This document shows, one piece after another, positions 42,672 to 53,742 of a stretch of DNA of 64,000 bases. Position 1 is the first letter of the stretch, and the number at the start of each line of letters is the position of its first letter. This stretch comes from Alkalibacillus haloalkaliphilus (lineage in GTDB: Bacteria; Bacillota; Bacilli; Bacillales; Alkalibacillaceae). Both the position numbers and the translations under genes were made by a program. The stretch lies in the NCBI RefSeq assembly GCF_007991275.1, contig NZ_BJYA01000020.1, positions 1 to 64,000 of the forward strand. The letters run 5' to 3'. Under the pieces are notes generated by a model. That model was not told where the DNA came from and did not search any database. It saw nothing but the letters and a program-made list of their open reading frames with translations.

Positions 42672-43963
42672 TGTTCCGCACATTTTCCAATTTATTTCGC
42701 GTAGCTGACATTAGACAGAAGATCCTTTTTACCCTTGCAATTTTAATCGTCTTTAGAATCGGTACATTCATTCCGGTTCCATTTGCTGATAGCGATGCTC
42801 TAACAATGATGAATGAAGTTAATGCTTTCGGATTCATTGATACATTCGGAGGAGGAGCATTGAGTCAGTTCTCTGTTTTTGCTATGGGAGTTTTCCCATA
42901 CATTACGGCTGCTATTATTATGCAGTTACTTCAAATGGACGTTGTTCCGAAGTTTACAGAGTGGCGTAAACAAGGTGAAATGGGACGTCGTAAGCTAGCG
43001 CAATTCACACGTTATTTCACTGTCGTTTTGGCTTTTATTCAAGCAATTGGAATGTCAGTCGGGTTTAACCACCTTACAGAAGGTTCTTTAATTACAAACC
43101 CAACTCCTGTTACGTATTTAACAATTGCTGTTGTATTAACAGGTGGTACAACATTCTTAATGTGGCTTGGTGAGCAAATTACAGAATATGGCGTAGGTAA
43201 CGGAATATCAATTCTAATCTTTGCAGGTATCGTTGCAGGGATACCAACAGGCTTAAACCAGCTTTACGAGCAATATATCTCAGGAGCTGGAGATCAATTA
43301 TTTATTAATTTAGCTGTTTTAGGAATCATCACTTTAGTCGTGATCGCTGTAATTGTTGGTGTAATCTTCATTCAGCAAGCACTACGTAAGATTCCAATTC
43401 AGTATGCAAAGAGAACAGTTAACCGTTCTCCAGTTGGGGGACAGTCAACACATCTACCATTAAAGGTAAATGCAGCGGGAGTTATTCCAATCATTTTTGC
43501 TATTTCGTTTATCATCGCACCTCAGACAATTTCAGGCTTCTTTGAAGGTAACGAATTTGCACAAACGATGGCTTGGGTATTTGATTACACAGAGCCAGTT
43601 GGAATGGCAATTTACTTTGCTTTAATCATAGCATTTACGTATTTCTACACGTTTGTTCAAGTTAACCCTGAACAAATGGCAGAAAACCTACAGAAACAAG
43701 GCGGTTATGTTCCAGGAATTCGTCCGGGTCAAAATACAGAAACGTATTTGACACGTGTTATGTATCGTTTAACGTTTGTTGGAGCGTTGTTCTTAGCTGT
43801 AGTAGCAATCTTCCCTATTATGTTAGGAAGTATAGCGAACTTACCAGCAGCGGTTCAAATCGGTGGAACAAGTCTACTGATCGTTGTAGGTGTAGCGCTT
43901 AATACTATGAAGCAGTTAGAGAGTCAATTAGTAAAACGTCACTATCGTGGCTTTATTAAATAG
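42671..43963 (+). CDS. secY: SecY, preprotein translocase channel
   Basis: SecY forms the membrane channel for protein export and insertion. The 430 residues are predicted to cross the membrane ten times; visible signatures are GIFPYI-type VFPYITAAIIMQLL near 75-90 and GITEYGVGNGISILIF-type EQITEYGVGNGISIL near 170. Translation is coupled to rplO by a one-base overlap. It works with SecE encoded at 16346. Confidence 0.98.
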   Translation: MFRTFSNLFRVADIRQKILFTLAILIVFRIGTFIPVPFADSDALTMMNEVNAFGFIDTFGGGALSQFSVFAMGVFPYITAAIIMQLLQMDVVPKFTEWRKQGEMGRRKLAQFTRYFTVVLAFIQAIGMSVGFNHLTEGSLITNPTPVTYLTIAVVLTGGTTFLMWLGEQITEYGVGNGISILIFAGIVAGIPTGLNQLYEQYISGAGDQLFINLAVLGIITLVVIAVIVGVIFIQQALRKIPIQYAKRTVNRSPVGGQSTHLPLKVNAAGVIPIIFAISFIIAPQTISGFFEGNEFAQTMAWVFDYTEPVGMAIYFALIIAFTYFYTFVQVNPEQMAENLQKQGGYVPGIRPGQNTETYLTRVMYRLTFVGALFLAVVAIFPIMLGSIANLPAAVQIGGTSLLIVVGVALNTMKQLESQLVKRHYRGFIK

Positions 43964-45402
<1,439 letters not shown>

Positions 45403-45418
45403 GTGAAGGTGATGACGG

Positions 45419-45757
45419 TTGAACGAAGGAGATTCGGGTTGTCCTAAATTAGGACAGTTAGTGAGGATTAAACGAGGTCGTGAATCAGAACAATATGCAA
45501 TAATTATTGACTTTGATGATCGGAAGTTTGTTAAGCTAGCAGATGGCGAAAAACGTAAGTTCGATCGGCCGAAGCGCAAAAACCTTCATCATGTCGAATT
45601 AATCGATTATGTTTCTCCAGAAGTAGCACGCAGCTTAGAGGAAACTGGTCGAGTCACAAACGGAAAACTTCGCTTCGCAATATCAAAATTTGTCAACGAA
45701 TCGATGACAGGTTGGAAGAAGGGAGATTCTCTCGATGGCGAAAGACGATGTAATTGA
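45419..45757 (+). CDS. KOW-domain RNA-binding protein, YbzG-like
   Basis: A 112-residue protein beginning [22 protein letters not shown] with a KOW-like strand, then [21 protein letters not shown] and [13 protein letters not shown]. Similar small L14e-like proteins sit between map and infA in many bacilli; function is unknown. TTG 45419 is 6 bases after GAAGGTGA. Its C-terminal tail overlaps the first seven codons of infA by 23 bp, which looks like a lost earlier stop. Confidence 0.83.
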   Translation: MNEGDSGCPKLGQLVRIKRGRESEQYAIIIDFDDRKFVKLADGEKRKFDRPKRKNLHHVELIDYVSPEVARSLEETGRVTNGKLRFAISKFVNESMTGWKKGDSLDGERRCN

Positions 45758-45953
45758 GATGGAAGGAACAGTCCTTGAGACTTTACCTAACGCAATGTTT
45801 AAAGTAGAGTTAGAAAATGGACACGAAATCCTTGCACACGTATCAGGTAAAATTCGAATGCACTTCATCCGTATTTTACCAGGAGATAAAGTTACGGTAG
45901 AGATGTCACCTTATGATTTATCAAGAGGTCGAATCACATATCGTTATAAATAA
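45735..45953 (+). CDS. infA: Translation initiation factor IF-1
   Basis: IF-1 blocks the A-site during initiation. The 72-residue OB-fold protein contains [23 protein letters not shown] and RIMLPGDKV-type [20 protein letters not shown] 45735 follows AGAAGGGAG, which lies within the upstream KOW gene. Confidence 0.97.
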   Translation: MAKDDVIEMEGTVLETLPNAMFKVELENGHEILAHVSGKIRMHFIRILPGDKVTVEMSPYDLSRGRITYRYK

Positions 45954-46100
<147 letters not shown>

Positions 46101-46124
46101 TTTTTAAGGAGGTGCAATGCACGC

Positions 46125-46490
46125 ATGGCTCGTATTTCAGGTGTAGATATACCGCGTGAAAAGCGTATTGTTATCGCGCTAACGTACATTTTTGGTGTTG
46201 GTCATACAACGGCAAGCAAAGTTGTAGAAGCTGCAGGTGTTGATGCAACAACTCGCGTACGTGACTTAACAGAAGAAGAATTATCGAACATTCGTAAAGA
46301 AATGGATCAGTACACGGTTGAAGGTGACCTTCGTCGTGAAACGTCTCTTAACATTAAGCGTTTAATCGAGATCGGCTCTTATCGTGGTATCCGTCATCGT
46401 CGTGGTCTACCAACACGTGGTCAGAAGACTAAGAACAATTCCCGCACACGTAAAGGTCCACGCCGTACAGTAGCGAATAAGAAAAAATAA
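46125..46490 (+). CDS. rpsM: Ribosomal protein S13
   Basis: S13 contacts P-site tRNA and forms bridges between subunits. The 121 residues begin [15 protein letters not shown] and end with the basic [19 protein letters not shown] tail. ATG 46125 follows AAGGAGGTG; a nearer ATG at 46117 is out of frame. Confidence 0.98.
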   Translation: MARISGVDIPREKRIVIALTYIFGVGHTTASKVVEAAGVDATTRVRDLTEEELSNIRKEMDQYTVEGDLRRETSLNIKRLIEIGSYRGIRHRRGLPTRGQKTKNNSRTRKGPRRTVANKKK

Positions 46491-46514
46491 TTGAACAAAG
46501 GAGGTATGCTAGTC

Positions 46515-46916
<402 letters not shown>

Positions 46917-46988
46917 TTGGAAGTATATAATTTGTCAACCCGTCTATAATGGGATATGATGGCTTTAAAAAGCTTTGCACGGTTATAT

Positions 46989-47033
46989 GGGGTTTAGTTC
47001 CGCGTTTTCCTGCGTGGAACCTACCCGTTTTTT
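46989..47033 (+). terminator. Terminator-like hairpin between rpsK and rpoA
   Basis: GTTCCGCG (46997-47004) pairs with CGTGGAAC (47013-47020), one G-U pair, extended by GGGT (46990-46993) with ACCC (47023-47026) across a small internal loop; GTTTTTT follows. A second stem CGATGA/TCATCG (47041-47058) lies between it and the rpoA ribosome site. It lies inside an otherwise continuous operon, so it should attenuate rpoA-rplQ rather than end all transcripts. Confidence 0.65.
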
Positions 47034-47090
47034 GGAATATCGATGAAAACGATCATCGTTGTTTCGACGTTTTGAAGGAGGGTTTTGTGA

Positions 47091-48035
47091 ATGATTGAAA
47101 TTGAAAAACCGAAAGTTGAAACGATTGAAGTTAGCGAGAATGCTAAGTTCGGTAAATTTGTTATTGAACCATTGGAGCGTGGGTATGGTACAACAATGGG
47201 TAACTCCTTGCGTCGTATCTTGCTATCCTCACTTCCAGGAGCGGCAGTAACGTCTGTTCAAATTGAAGGCGCGTTACATGAATTTACAACATTAGATTAT
47301 GTTGTAGAAGATGTAACAACGATTATCTTAAATCTTAAAAAGTTAGCTTTAAAGATTTACTCAGATGATGAAAAAACGCTAGAAATTGATGTTCAGGGAG
47401 AAGGGGAAGTAACGGCAGCAGACATTAAACATGACAGTGATGTTGAAGTGCTTAACCCTGAATTAAAGATTGCTACAATCACTGGTAACGGTAAGCTTAA
47501 CATGAGAATTTTCGCAGCGAAGGGTAGAGGTTATCGCCCAGCTGAAGAAAATAAAAGAGATGAGCAACCGATCGGTGTCATTCCAGTTGATTCAATCTTC
47601 ACACCAGTTGAACGTGTAACGTACCAAGTCGAAAACACGCGTGTAGGTCAAGTTGCAAATTTCGATAAGCTGACATTAGACGTATGGACTGATGGAAGCA
47701 TTCGCCCAGAGGAAGCTATTTCTCTAGGTGCTAAAGTGTTTACTGAACACTTAAATGTATTTGTTGGCTTAACTGATGAAGCGCAAAATGCGGAGATTAT
47801 GGTTGAGAAAGAAGAAGACCAAAAAGAAAAAGTGTTAGAAATGACAATTGAAGAACTAGACTTATCAGTTCGTTCTTACAATTGCTTAAAACGTGCAGGT
47901 ATTAATACGGTACAAGAACTAACACAAAAATCCGAAGAAGACATGATGAAAGTACGTAACTTAGGACGTAAATCCTTAGACGAAGTTAAAAACAAACTTG
48001 ATGCCCTGAACTTAGGCTTACGTAAAGAAGATTAG
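47091..48035 (+). CDS. rpoA: RNA polymerase alpha subunit
   Basis: Alpha scaffolds RNA polymerase assembly. The 314 residues comprise the N-terminal dimerisation domain ([21 protein letters not shown] near 33-53, quoted in part) and the C-terminal domain that binds UP elements and activators ([16 protein letters not shown] near 258). ATG 47091 follows GAAGGAGGG. Confidence 0.98.
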   Translation: MIEIEKPKVETIEVSENAKFGKFVIEPLERGYGTTMGNSLRRILLSSLPGAAVTSVQIEGALHEFTTLDYVVEDVTTIILNLKKLALKIYSDDEKTLEIDVQGEGEVTAADIKHDSDVEVLNPELKIATITGNGKLNMRIFAAKGRGYRPAEENKRDEQPIGVIPVDSIFTPVERVTYQVENTRVGQVANFDKLTLDVWTDGSIRPEEAISLGAKVFTEHLNVFVGLTDEAQNAEIMVEKEEDQKEKVLEMTIEELDLSVRSYNCLKRAGINTVQELTQKSEEDMMKVRNLGRKSLDEVKNKLDALNLGLRKED

Positions 48036-48076
48036 TATAAGCATCAGTGAATTCCTAAACAAAGGAGGTTTAAAGG

Positions 48077-48439
48077 ATGGCAAAAGCGAAATTAGGTCGT
48101 ACGACTGATCAACGTTTAGCTCTTCTACGTAATTTAGCTACTGATTTAATCGTTCATGAACGTATTGAAACGACAGAAACTAAAGCTAAAGAGCTAAAGC
48201 CAGTTGTTGAAAAAATGATTACATTAGGTAAGCGTGGCGACCTTCATGCTCGTAGACAGGCAGAGTCATATCTACGTAAAGTAGAAACTGACGAAGAAGG
48301 TACTAACGCATTACAAAAGCTATTCTCTGACATTGCTCCACGTTTTGAAGACCGCCAAGGTGGATACACTCGTATTCTTAAACTAGGTGAGCGTAAAGGT
48401 GACGGAGCAAGAACAGTGATTATTGAATTAGTTGACTAA
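48077..48439 (+). CDS. rplQ: Ribosomal protein L17
   Basis: L17 is a 50S protein near the tunnel exit. The 120 residues begin [20 protein letters not shown] and end with [23 protein letters not shown] 48077 follows AAAGGAGG. Last gene of the alpha operon. Confidence 0.98.
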   Translation: MAKAKLGRTTDQRLALLRNLATDLIVHERIETTETKAKELKPVVEKMITLGKRGDLHARRQAESYLRKVETDEEGTNALQKLFSDIAPRFEDRQGGYTRILKLGERKGDGARTVIIELVD

Positions 48440-48463
48440 TTGAATGATTGAAGAAAGAGGGGT

Positions 48464-48505
48464 GTTCAGATTCCATGTAAAAATGGGAGCTGGGCCCTTT
48501 TTTTA
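48464..48505 (+). terminator. Intrinsic terminator after rplQ
   Basis: GTTCAGATTCCAT (48464-48476) pairs with ATGGGAGCTGGGC (48483-48495) with several G-U pairs and one bulge, followed by CCTTTTTTT. It ends the long ribosomal transcript. Confidence 0.75.
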
Positions 48506-48532
48506 TGATTAAAGACTACTATTTCACTCTAG

Positions 48533-48560
48533 TTCAACAATTATAATTATATGATACAAT
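48533..48560 (+). promoter_or_regulatory. ecf operon promoter
   Basis: TTCAAC (48533-48538), 16 bp, TACAAT (48555-48560) with TGA before the -10. The -35 is weak. Confidence 0.5.
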
Positions 48561-48590
48561 TGATAAAAAGTTATTAGAGGGGTGCTGTTA

Positions 48591-49418
48591 TTGATTCAGT
48601 TCGATCAAGTGTCTTTTCAATATAAACCAAATACACCCTATGTACTGAATGACATTAATCTAACTGTTAGCGAAGGTGAATGGGTATCCATTCTCGGACA
48701 GAACGGTTCAGGTAAGTCGACAGCAGCAAAGTTAATTAACGGCTTGTTACGTCCAATAGAAGGTCGAGTATTAATCGATGATACCGAAATAACTGATGAA
48801 ACAGTTTACCAAGTTCGTAGACATGTAGGAATGGTTTTTCAAAATCCAGAAAACCAGTTTGTCGGCACTACTGTTTTAGATGATGTAGCATTTGGATTAG
48901 AGAATATCGGCGTTCCTCGTGAAGAAATGATCGACAGAATTGATGAAAGCCTAAAACAAGTCGGTATGCTTGATTATAAAAACCATGAACCAACCCGGCT
49001 ATCCGGTGGGCAAAAGCAGAGAGTTGCGATTGCTAGTGTGTTAGCTATGAAACCAAAGATTATCGTGTTTGATGAAGCTACATCTATGTTAGACCCAGTA
49101 GGTAAAAAAGAGATAATCGAAACGATGCAATACTTACATAAACACTATAAGTTGACGGTTATTATGATTACACACGATTTAAATGAAGCGGCTTATTCTG
49201 ATCACGTTATTACGCTACATAAAGGGAGAGTCTGGTTACAAGGCACACCACGTAACCTCTTTCAATACGGTGAAAAGTTGAAAGAAGTCGGCTTAGAGCC
49301 AACGTTGGTCACGAAAGTGTATCAGTCGTTAAAACGAGAATCTTTTCATATTAAAGAAGAGCCAATACATTTTAAGGAACTGGTGGACGAACTATGGACA
49401 TTATATTTGAAAACGTAA
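48591..49418 (+). CDS. ecfA1: ECF transporter ATPase EcfA1
   Basis: One of two ATPases that power vitamin-uptake ECF transporters with interchangeable substrate-binding S components. The 275 residues have Walker A GQNGSGKST near 38, Q-loop FQNPENQFVG, signature LSGGQKQR near 140 and Walker B IIVFDEAT. TTG 48591 is chosen behind GAGGGGTG; GTG 48582 would overlap that site. It overlaps ecfA2 by 25 bp. Confidence 0.95.
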   Translation: MIQFDQVSFQYKPNTPYVLNDINLTVSEGEWVSILGQNGSGKSTAAKLINGLLRPIEGRVLIDDTEITDETVYQVRRHVGMVFQNPENQFVGTTVLDDVAFGLENIGVPREEMIDRIDESLKQVGMLDYKNHEPTRLSGGQKQRVAIASVLAMKPKIIVFDEATSMLDPVGKKEIIETMQYLHKHYKLTVIMITHDLNEAAYSDHVITLHKGRVWLQGTPRNLFQYGEKLKEVGLEPTLVTKVYQSLKRESFHIKEEPIHFKELVDELWTLYLKT

Positions 49419-50260
49419 ATTATACATATCAACCGAATACACCATTTAGTCACCAAGCGTTGAAAGACATTTCCTTAGAAATAAAATCAGGTTCATTCGT
49501 TGCGGTCGTCGGTCATACTGGCTCAGGCAAGTCGACTTTGTTGCAACATTTAAATGCGTTATTACAGCCAACAAGTGGTCGTTTAGTTTTGGGTAATGTT
49601 GAATTACCAGGTGCACATCATGAACAAATAAAAAGTATTAGACAAAGAGTAGGTCTTTTATTTCAATATCCAGAACATCAATTGTTTGAAGAAACAGTAA
49701 AAAAAGAGCTGCTATTTGGCCCTAAAAACTTTGGCTTTGATCTAAAACAAGTTGAAACAGAATTAAATGATTCACTACAAGAAGTAGGGCTAGAAGAGTC
49801 AGTTCTTGATCGGTCCCCTTTTGAATTAAGTGGTGGCCAAATGAAGCGAGTTGCGCTAGCTAGTATGTTATTAGCGAAACCTCAAGTGCTAGTGTTAGAT
49901 GAACCAACGGCAGGGTTAGACCCACTAGGTCAAAAAAAGATGATGCAGCTATTTAAGTCGTTACATGAAAATAAGCAACATACCGTTGTTTTAGTAACAC
50001 ATAATATGGATGATGCGATGAGGTACGCTGAGAAGGTCATCGTTTTAAATCAAGGGACAGTAGAATGTGTCAAAAGTCCAAGTGAATTGATACATGAGCG
50101 TGATCGTTTAAAGGCAATAGGGCTTGATGTACCTGAGCCTGTAGAGTTTGTTGAGTATATGAAAGCTCGTCTTGGAGTGTTGTGGGAAGAAGAGGATATA
50201 AATGAACAAACGATTAGTCGCACGTTAGTTAAGCATTTAAAGGGTGGTGCGACGTCTTGA
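49394..50260 (+). CDS. ecfA2: ECF transporter ATPase EcfA2
   Basis: The partner ATPase of EcfA1. The 288 residues have Walker A GHTGSGKST near 40, FQYPEHQLFEETV, signature LSGGQMKR near 145 and Walker B VLVLDEPTAGLDP. ATG 49394 lies inside the end of ecfA1. The stop overlaps ecfT. Confidence 0.96.
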   Translation: MDIIFENVNYTYQPNTPFSHQALKDISLEIKSGSFVAVVGHTGSGKSTLLQHLNALLQPTSGRLVLGNVELPGAHHEQIKSIRQRVGLLFQYPEHQLFEETVKKELLFGPKNFGFDLKQVETELNDSLQEVGLEESVLDRSPFELSGGQMKRVALASMLLAKPQVLVLDEPTAGLDPLGQKKMMQLFKSLHENKQHTVVLVTHNMDDAMRYAEKVIVLNQGTVECVKSPSELIHERDRLKAIGLDVPEPVEFVEYMKARLGVLWEEEDINEQTISRTLVKHLKGGATS

Positions 50261-51054
50261 ATCAATCATTAATTATTGGTCAATATGTGCCAGGAGAATC
50301 AGTCGTCCATAAAATCGACCCAAGGCTTAAGTTAATCATTATTTTTATTTTTGTGATTGCTGTTTTTATGGCAAACAACATTTGGAGTTATGTGTCTTTA
50401 TACTTTTTTGTCTTTGCAAGTGTGGCGCTATCTCGTATACCTGTGGCTTATATTTTTAAAGGATTGAAGCCAGTTTGGTGGATTATCATTATAACCTTTA
50501 TGTTTCACTTATTTATTAATAGTGGAGGAAACGTTATAGTTAGCTTTTTAGGAATAAACGTTTATGAACAAGGTGTATTTCAAGGTGCTAGCATTGCTAC
50601 GCGATTCTTTTTATTAATCATATTAGCTACGCTATTAACGTTATCAACAACACCTATTGCTGTTACAGATGCAGTAGAGGCGCTGTTAAAACCGTTAAAG
50701 AAGGTACGCTTTCCTGTTCATGAAATAGCCTTAATGATGTCGATCTCGCTAAGGTTCATACCAACCTTTATGCAAGAAATGGACAAAATTTCAAAAGCGC
50801 AAGCAGCTCGGGGATTAGATTATACTAAAGGTAAACTTAAAGATCGTTTTAAAGCGTTGTTGCCTTTACTCATCCCATTACTCATCAGCTCATTTAAACG
50901 AGCGGAAGACTTAGCTTTAGCAATGGAAGCACGGGGTTATCAAGGGGAAGAAGGGCGGACGAAACTACGCCAATTATCATTTAGTAAAATTGATTATATT
51001 GTCATTATAAGTTTAATTGTATTTCTTGTAAGCTTTTATATGATTAGAGTGTAA
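50257..51054 (+). CDS. ecfT: ECF transporter transmembrane subunit EcfT
   Basis: EcfT links the ATPases to the S component. The 265 residues contain about six transmembrane helices and two cytoplasmic coupling helices with Ala-Arg-Gly motifs: AQAARGLDYTKG near 185 and AMEARGYQGEEG near 227. TTG 50257 overlaps the ecfA2 stop (TTGA), giving coupled translation. The substrate is set by S components encoded elsewhere. Confidence 0.95.
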   Translation: MNQSLIIGQYVPGESVVHKIDPRLKLIIIFIFVIAVFMANNIWSYVSLYFFVFASVALSRIPVAYIFKGLKPVWWIIIITFMFHLFINSGGNVIVSFLGINVYEQGVFQGASIATRFFLLIILATLLTLSTTPIAVTDAVEALLKPLKKVRFPVHEIALMMSISLRFIPTFMQEMDKISKAQAARGLDYTKGKLKDRFKALLPLLIPLLISSFKRAEDLALAMEARGYQGEEGRTKLRQLSFSKIDYIVIISLIVFLVSFYMIRV

Positions 51055-51065
51055 GGAGTAGAATC

Positions 51066-51806
51066 ATGGAACGAATAAAGCTTCATATAGCCTATGATGG
51101 AACGAATTTTGCAGGGTATCAAGTACAACATAATCAACGCACAGTTCAACTAGTTGTTGAACGAGCGTTATCGAAGATGCACCGACAAGAAATGAAAGTG
51201 TATACATCTGGTCGCACGGACTCTGGTGTTCATGCTAATGACCAAGTCCTTCATTTTAACTCACCGATGACTTTGGACTGTTCGTCATGGCGTAATGCGT
51301 TACAAACTTTGCTCCCAAAAGATGTAAAAATTATGCATGTCGAAAAAGTAGATGAATCCTTTGATGCTCGAAAAAGTGCAAAAGAGAAAGTCTATCGCTA
51401 CCAAATCATTAATCAACGAGAATATGATGTGTTTAAAAGGTTGTATGAATGGCATGTAATTAAGCCGCTTAGCATGGAGAGAATGAGATCAGCGGCAAAG
51501 TTAATAGAAGGAACACATGACTTTACAGCTTTTTCTGCTTCTAAATCAAACGTAAAAGGTGATAAGAAGCGGACAATTAAGTCGATTGATATATGGGAAG
51601 AGGGAGATGGACGCATTATATTTGAAGTGCGAGGGAACGGTTTTTTAACTCACATGGTGCGTATTATCGTTGGCACGTTAGTTGAGATTGGGTTAGGGAA
51701 AAAAGATGAAACCTGTATTACACAAGCGTTAGAAACGTTAAATCGCCAAGTGCTCGGTTTAACAGCACCTAGTCACGGGTTATGTTTATGGAAAGTTATC
51801 TACTAA
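51066..51806 (+). CDS. truA: tRNA pseudouridine synthase A
   Basis: TruA makes pseudouridine at positions 38-40 of tRNAs. The 246 residues contain the catalytic Asp in SGRTDSGVHA near 50-59 and the C-terminal FLTHMVRIIVGTLVEIG. ATG 51066 follows AAGGAGT, 11 bp after ecfT. In B. subtilis rplM and rpsI come next; here the purine operon control region starts on the stop codon. Confidence 0.96.
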   Translation: MERIKLHIAYDGTNFAGYQVQHNQRTVQLVVERALSKMHRQEMKVYTSGRTDSGVHANDQVLHFNSPMTLDCSSWRNALQTLLPKDVKIMHVEKVDESFDARKSAKEKVYRYQIINQREYDVFKRLYEWHVIKPLSMERMRSAAKLIEGTHDFTAFSASKSNVKGDKKRTIKSIDIWEEGDGRIIFEVRGNGFLTHMVRIIVGTLVEIGLGKKDETCITQALETLNRQVLGLTAPSHGLCLWKVIY

Positions 51807-51850
51807 AAACCGAACATTAAGTTTTAAAACAGATATTTTTTTCGGTTTTT
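51805..51850 (+). promoter_or_regulatory. PurR operator (two inverted PurBoxes)
   Basis: PurBox 1, AAAACCGAACATTA (51806-51819), and an inverted PurBox 2 around TTCGGTTTTT (51841-51850) are separated by 26 bp between the CGAA (51811-51814) and TTCG (51841-51844) cores, matching the arrangement bound by PurR in B. subtilis. Box 1 begins on the last base of the truA stop codon. Confidence 0.87.
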
Positions 51851-51863
51851 AATGAAAATGCCA

Positions 51864-51891
51864 TTGATTGTTACATGAACCATGTTATAAT
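51864..51891 (+). promoter_or_regulatory. pur operon promoter
   Basis: TTGATT (51864-51869), 16 bp, TATAAT (51886-51891) with an extended TGT before the -10. It lies just downstream of the PurR operator. Confidence 0.83.
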
Positions 51892-51921
51892 ATATGTAAA
51901 TACGAAATTTAACAACTACAT

Positions 51922-52086
51922 ACCCTCATATAATATTGGGAATATGGCCCAAAAGTCTCTACCCGGTTGCCGTAAACGACTGGACTATGGGGAGTAATCT
52001 GGCTACAAGGGTGTAGTATATAGTTTTTGAACGTTTATGCAGATTGCTTTCCTCATACGGGAGAGTAGTCTGCTTTTATTTTTTCT
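51922..52086 (+). ncRNA. Purine riboswitch, guanine class, with terminator
   Basis: The aptamer (51922-51992) has the conserved CATATAAT, AATATGG, TCTCTACC and CCGTAAA segments, with P2 TTGGG/CCCAA and P1 closing near 51922/51992. The specificity base in GACTATG is C (51985), as in guanine or hypoxanthine riboswitches; adenine types have T. A terminator follows: 13-bp stem 52039-52051 with 52061-52073 containing G-U pairs, then a T-rich tract. Bound guanine should favour termination before purE. Confidence 0.96.
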
Positions 52087-52105
52087 CAAGGAGAGGATGA
52101 CTTAA

Positions 52106-52606
52106 GTGGAAACAGTTGTCGGTGTCATTATGGGAAGTACGTCAGATTGGGAAACGATGAAGTATACGTGTGAAGTGTTAGAAGAATTAGAGATTCCGTA
52201 TGAAAAAGAAGTTGTATCTGCTCATCGTACGCCTGAAAAAATGTTTACATATGCAGAGCAAGCTTACGAACGAGGGTTAAAAGTGATTATAGCAGGTGCA
52301 GGTGGTGCCGCTCACTTACCAGGCATGGTTGCTGCTAAAACGGTATTACCGGTAATCGGCGTACCTGTTCAATCGAAAGCTTTAAACGGTTTGGATTCAT
52401 TGTTATCGATTGTACAAATGCCAGCAGGTGTGCCAGTTGCAACTGTGGCGATCGGTAAAGCTGGAGCAAAGAACGCAGGCTTATTAGCCACTCAGCAGTT
52501 AGCAGCATTTGACTCATCAATTTATGAAAAACTTAAAAAGTATCGTGAAACAATGAAAGATAAAGTGGAATCTAGTAATGAGGAGCTTCAGTCATGGAAC
52601 GTATAA
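52106..52606 (+). CDS. purE: N5-carboxyaminoimidazole ribonucleotide mutase
   Basis: PurE converts N5-CAIR to CAIR. The 166 residues contain GSTSDWETM near 11 and SAHRTPEKM near 41, the substrate-binding loops of class I PurE. GTG 52106 is about 9 bases after AAGGAGAGG. It overlaps purK by 13 bp and partners it, as neither is useful without the other. Confidence 0.96.
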   Translation: METVVGVIMGSTSDWETMKYTCEVLEELEIPYEKEVVSAHRTPEKMFTYAEQAYERGLKVIIAGAGGAAHLPGMVAAKTVLPVIGVPVQSKALNGLDSLLSIVQMPAGVPVATVAIGKAGAKNAGLLATQQLAAFDSSIYEKLKKYRETMKDKVESSNEELQSWNV

Positions 52607-53742
52607 TCAGGCCAGGGTCAACTATAGGAATTATTGGTGGAGGACAACTTGGACAAATGATGGCTTTATCAGCAAAAGCAATGGGCTTTAAAACCGCCGT
52701 TTTAGACCCTACGCCTAACTCACCGACTGCGCAAGTAGCAGATGAACAAATAATTGCTCCATATTCAAGTTTAGAAGCGGCTAAACAGTTAAGAGATGTT
52801 GCTGATGTCATTACATACGAGTTCGAAAATGTCGACGTGAAAGTGTTGGAATATTTAGAGCAAGAAGCGTACTTACCACAAGGAAGTCAATTAATTCAAA
52901 CGACACAAGATCGTGCTTTTGAAAAAGAAGCGATAGAAAAAAGCGGAGCAAAAGTGGCGTCTTATAAACTAGTCGATAATAATAGTGATTTACTAGAAGC
53001 TGTCAACGAAATTGGCCTTCCTTCCATTCTTAAGACGAGGCGGTTCGGTTATGACGGTAAAGGTCAAGTCGTGATCGAAACTAATGACAATCTAAATGAA
53101 GCAAGCCAGTTATTAGAACAAGGTCCGTGTATATTAGAAGAAAAAATTAATTTTAACCAAGAATTATCAGTGATGGTCGTTAGAAGTACTACAGGTGAAG
53201 TTATGACTTATCCAGTTTCAGAAAACATTCACGTGAATCATATTTTGCATCAATCCATTGTGCCAGCGCGAGTGTCTGAGCAAGTTGAAAGCCAAGCAAA
53301 AAAAGTCGCTATTGCTGTCGCTGAAACGCTTGGTGTTATTGGTGCTTTAGGTGTTGAATTATTTTTAGGTGAAGATGACACGATCTATGTTAACGAAGTA
53401 GCTCCAAGGCCACACAATTCAGGACATTATACGATGGATGCTTGTATCACATCACAGTTCGAACAACATGTAAGAGCGATTTGTGGTTGGGCGTTAGGTA
53501 ATGGAAAGCTAATGAGTCCTGTCGTCATGACTAATGTATTAGGTCAACATTTAGAGGAAGTCAATCAACAGGTTATAAAATTGCCACAGGCTAAACTTCA
53601 CTTGTATGGAAAAGCTGAAGCTAAACAAAATCGAAAAATGGGTCATATAAACTTTGTCGGAAACGATGTTAATGATATGTTAAAACAGATCAAACAATTA
53701 AACATTTGGAGGGAACAACATGATCGAGCGTTATACACGTGA
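52594..53742 (+). CDS. purK: N5-carboxyaminoimidazole ribonucleotide synthase
   Basis: PurK uses ATP and bicarbonate to make N5-CAIR from AIR. The 382-residue ATP-grasp protein has [18 protein letters not shown] near 13-31 and [13 protein letters not shown] near 268. ATG 52594 is inside the end of purE. It overlaps purB by 23 bp. Confidence 0.96.
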   Translation: MERIIRPGSTIGIIGGGQLGQMMALSAKAMGFKTAVLDPTPNSPTAQVADEQIIAPYSSLEAAKQLRDVADVITYEFENVDVKVLEYLEQEAYLPQGSQLIQTTQDRAFEKEAIEKSGAKVASYKLVDNNSDLLEAVNEIGLPSILKTRRFGYDGKGQVVIETNDNLNEASQLLEQGPCILEEKINFNQELSVMVVRSTTGEVMTYPVSENIHVNHILHQSIVPARVSEQVESQAKKVAIAVAETLGVIGALGVELFLGEDDTIYVNEVAPRPHNSGHYTMDACITSQFEQHVRAICGWALGNGKLMSPVVMTNVLGQHLEEVNQQVIKLPQAKLHLYGKAEAKQNRKMGHINFVGNDVNDMLKQIKQLNIWREQHDRALYT

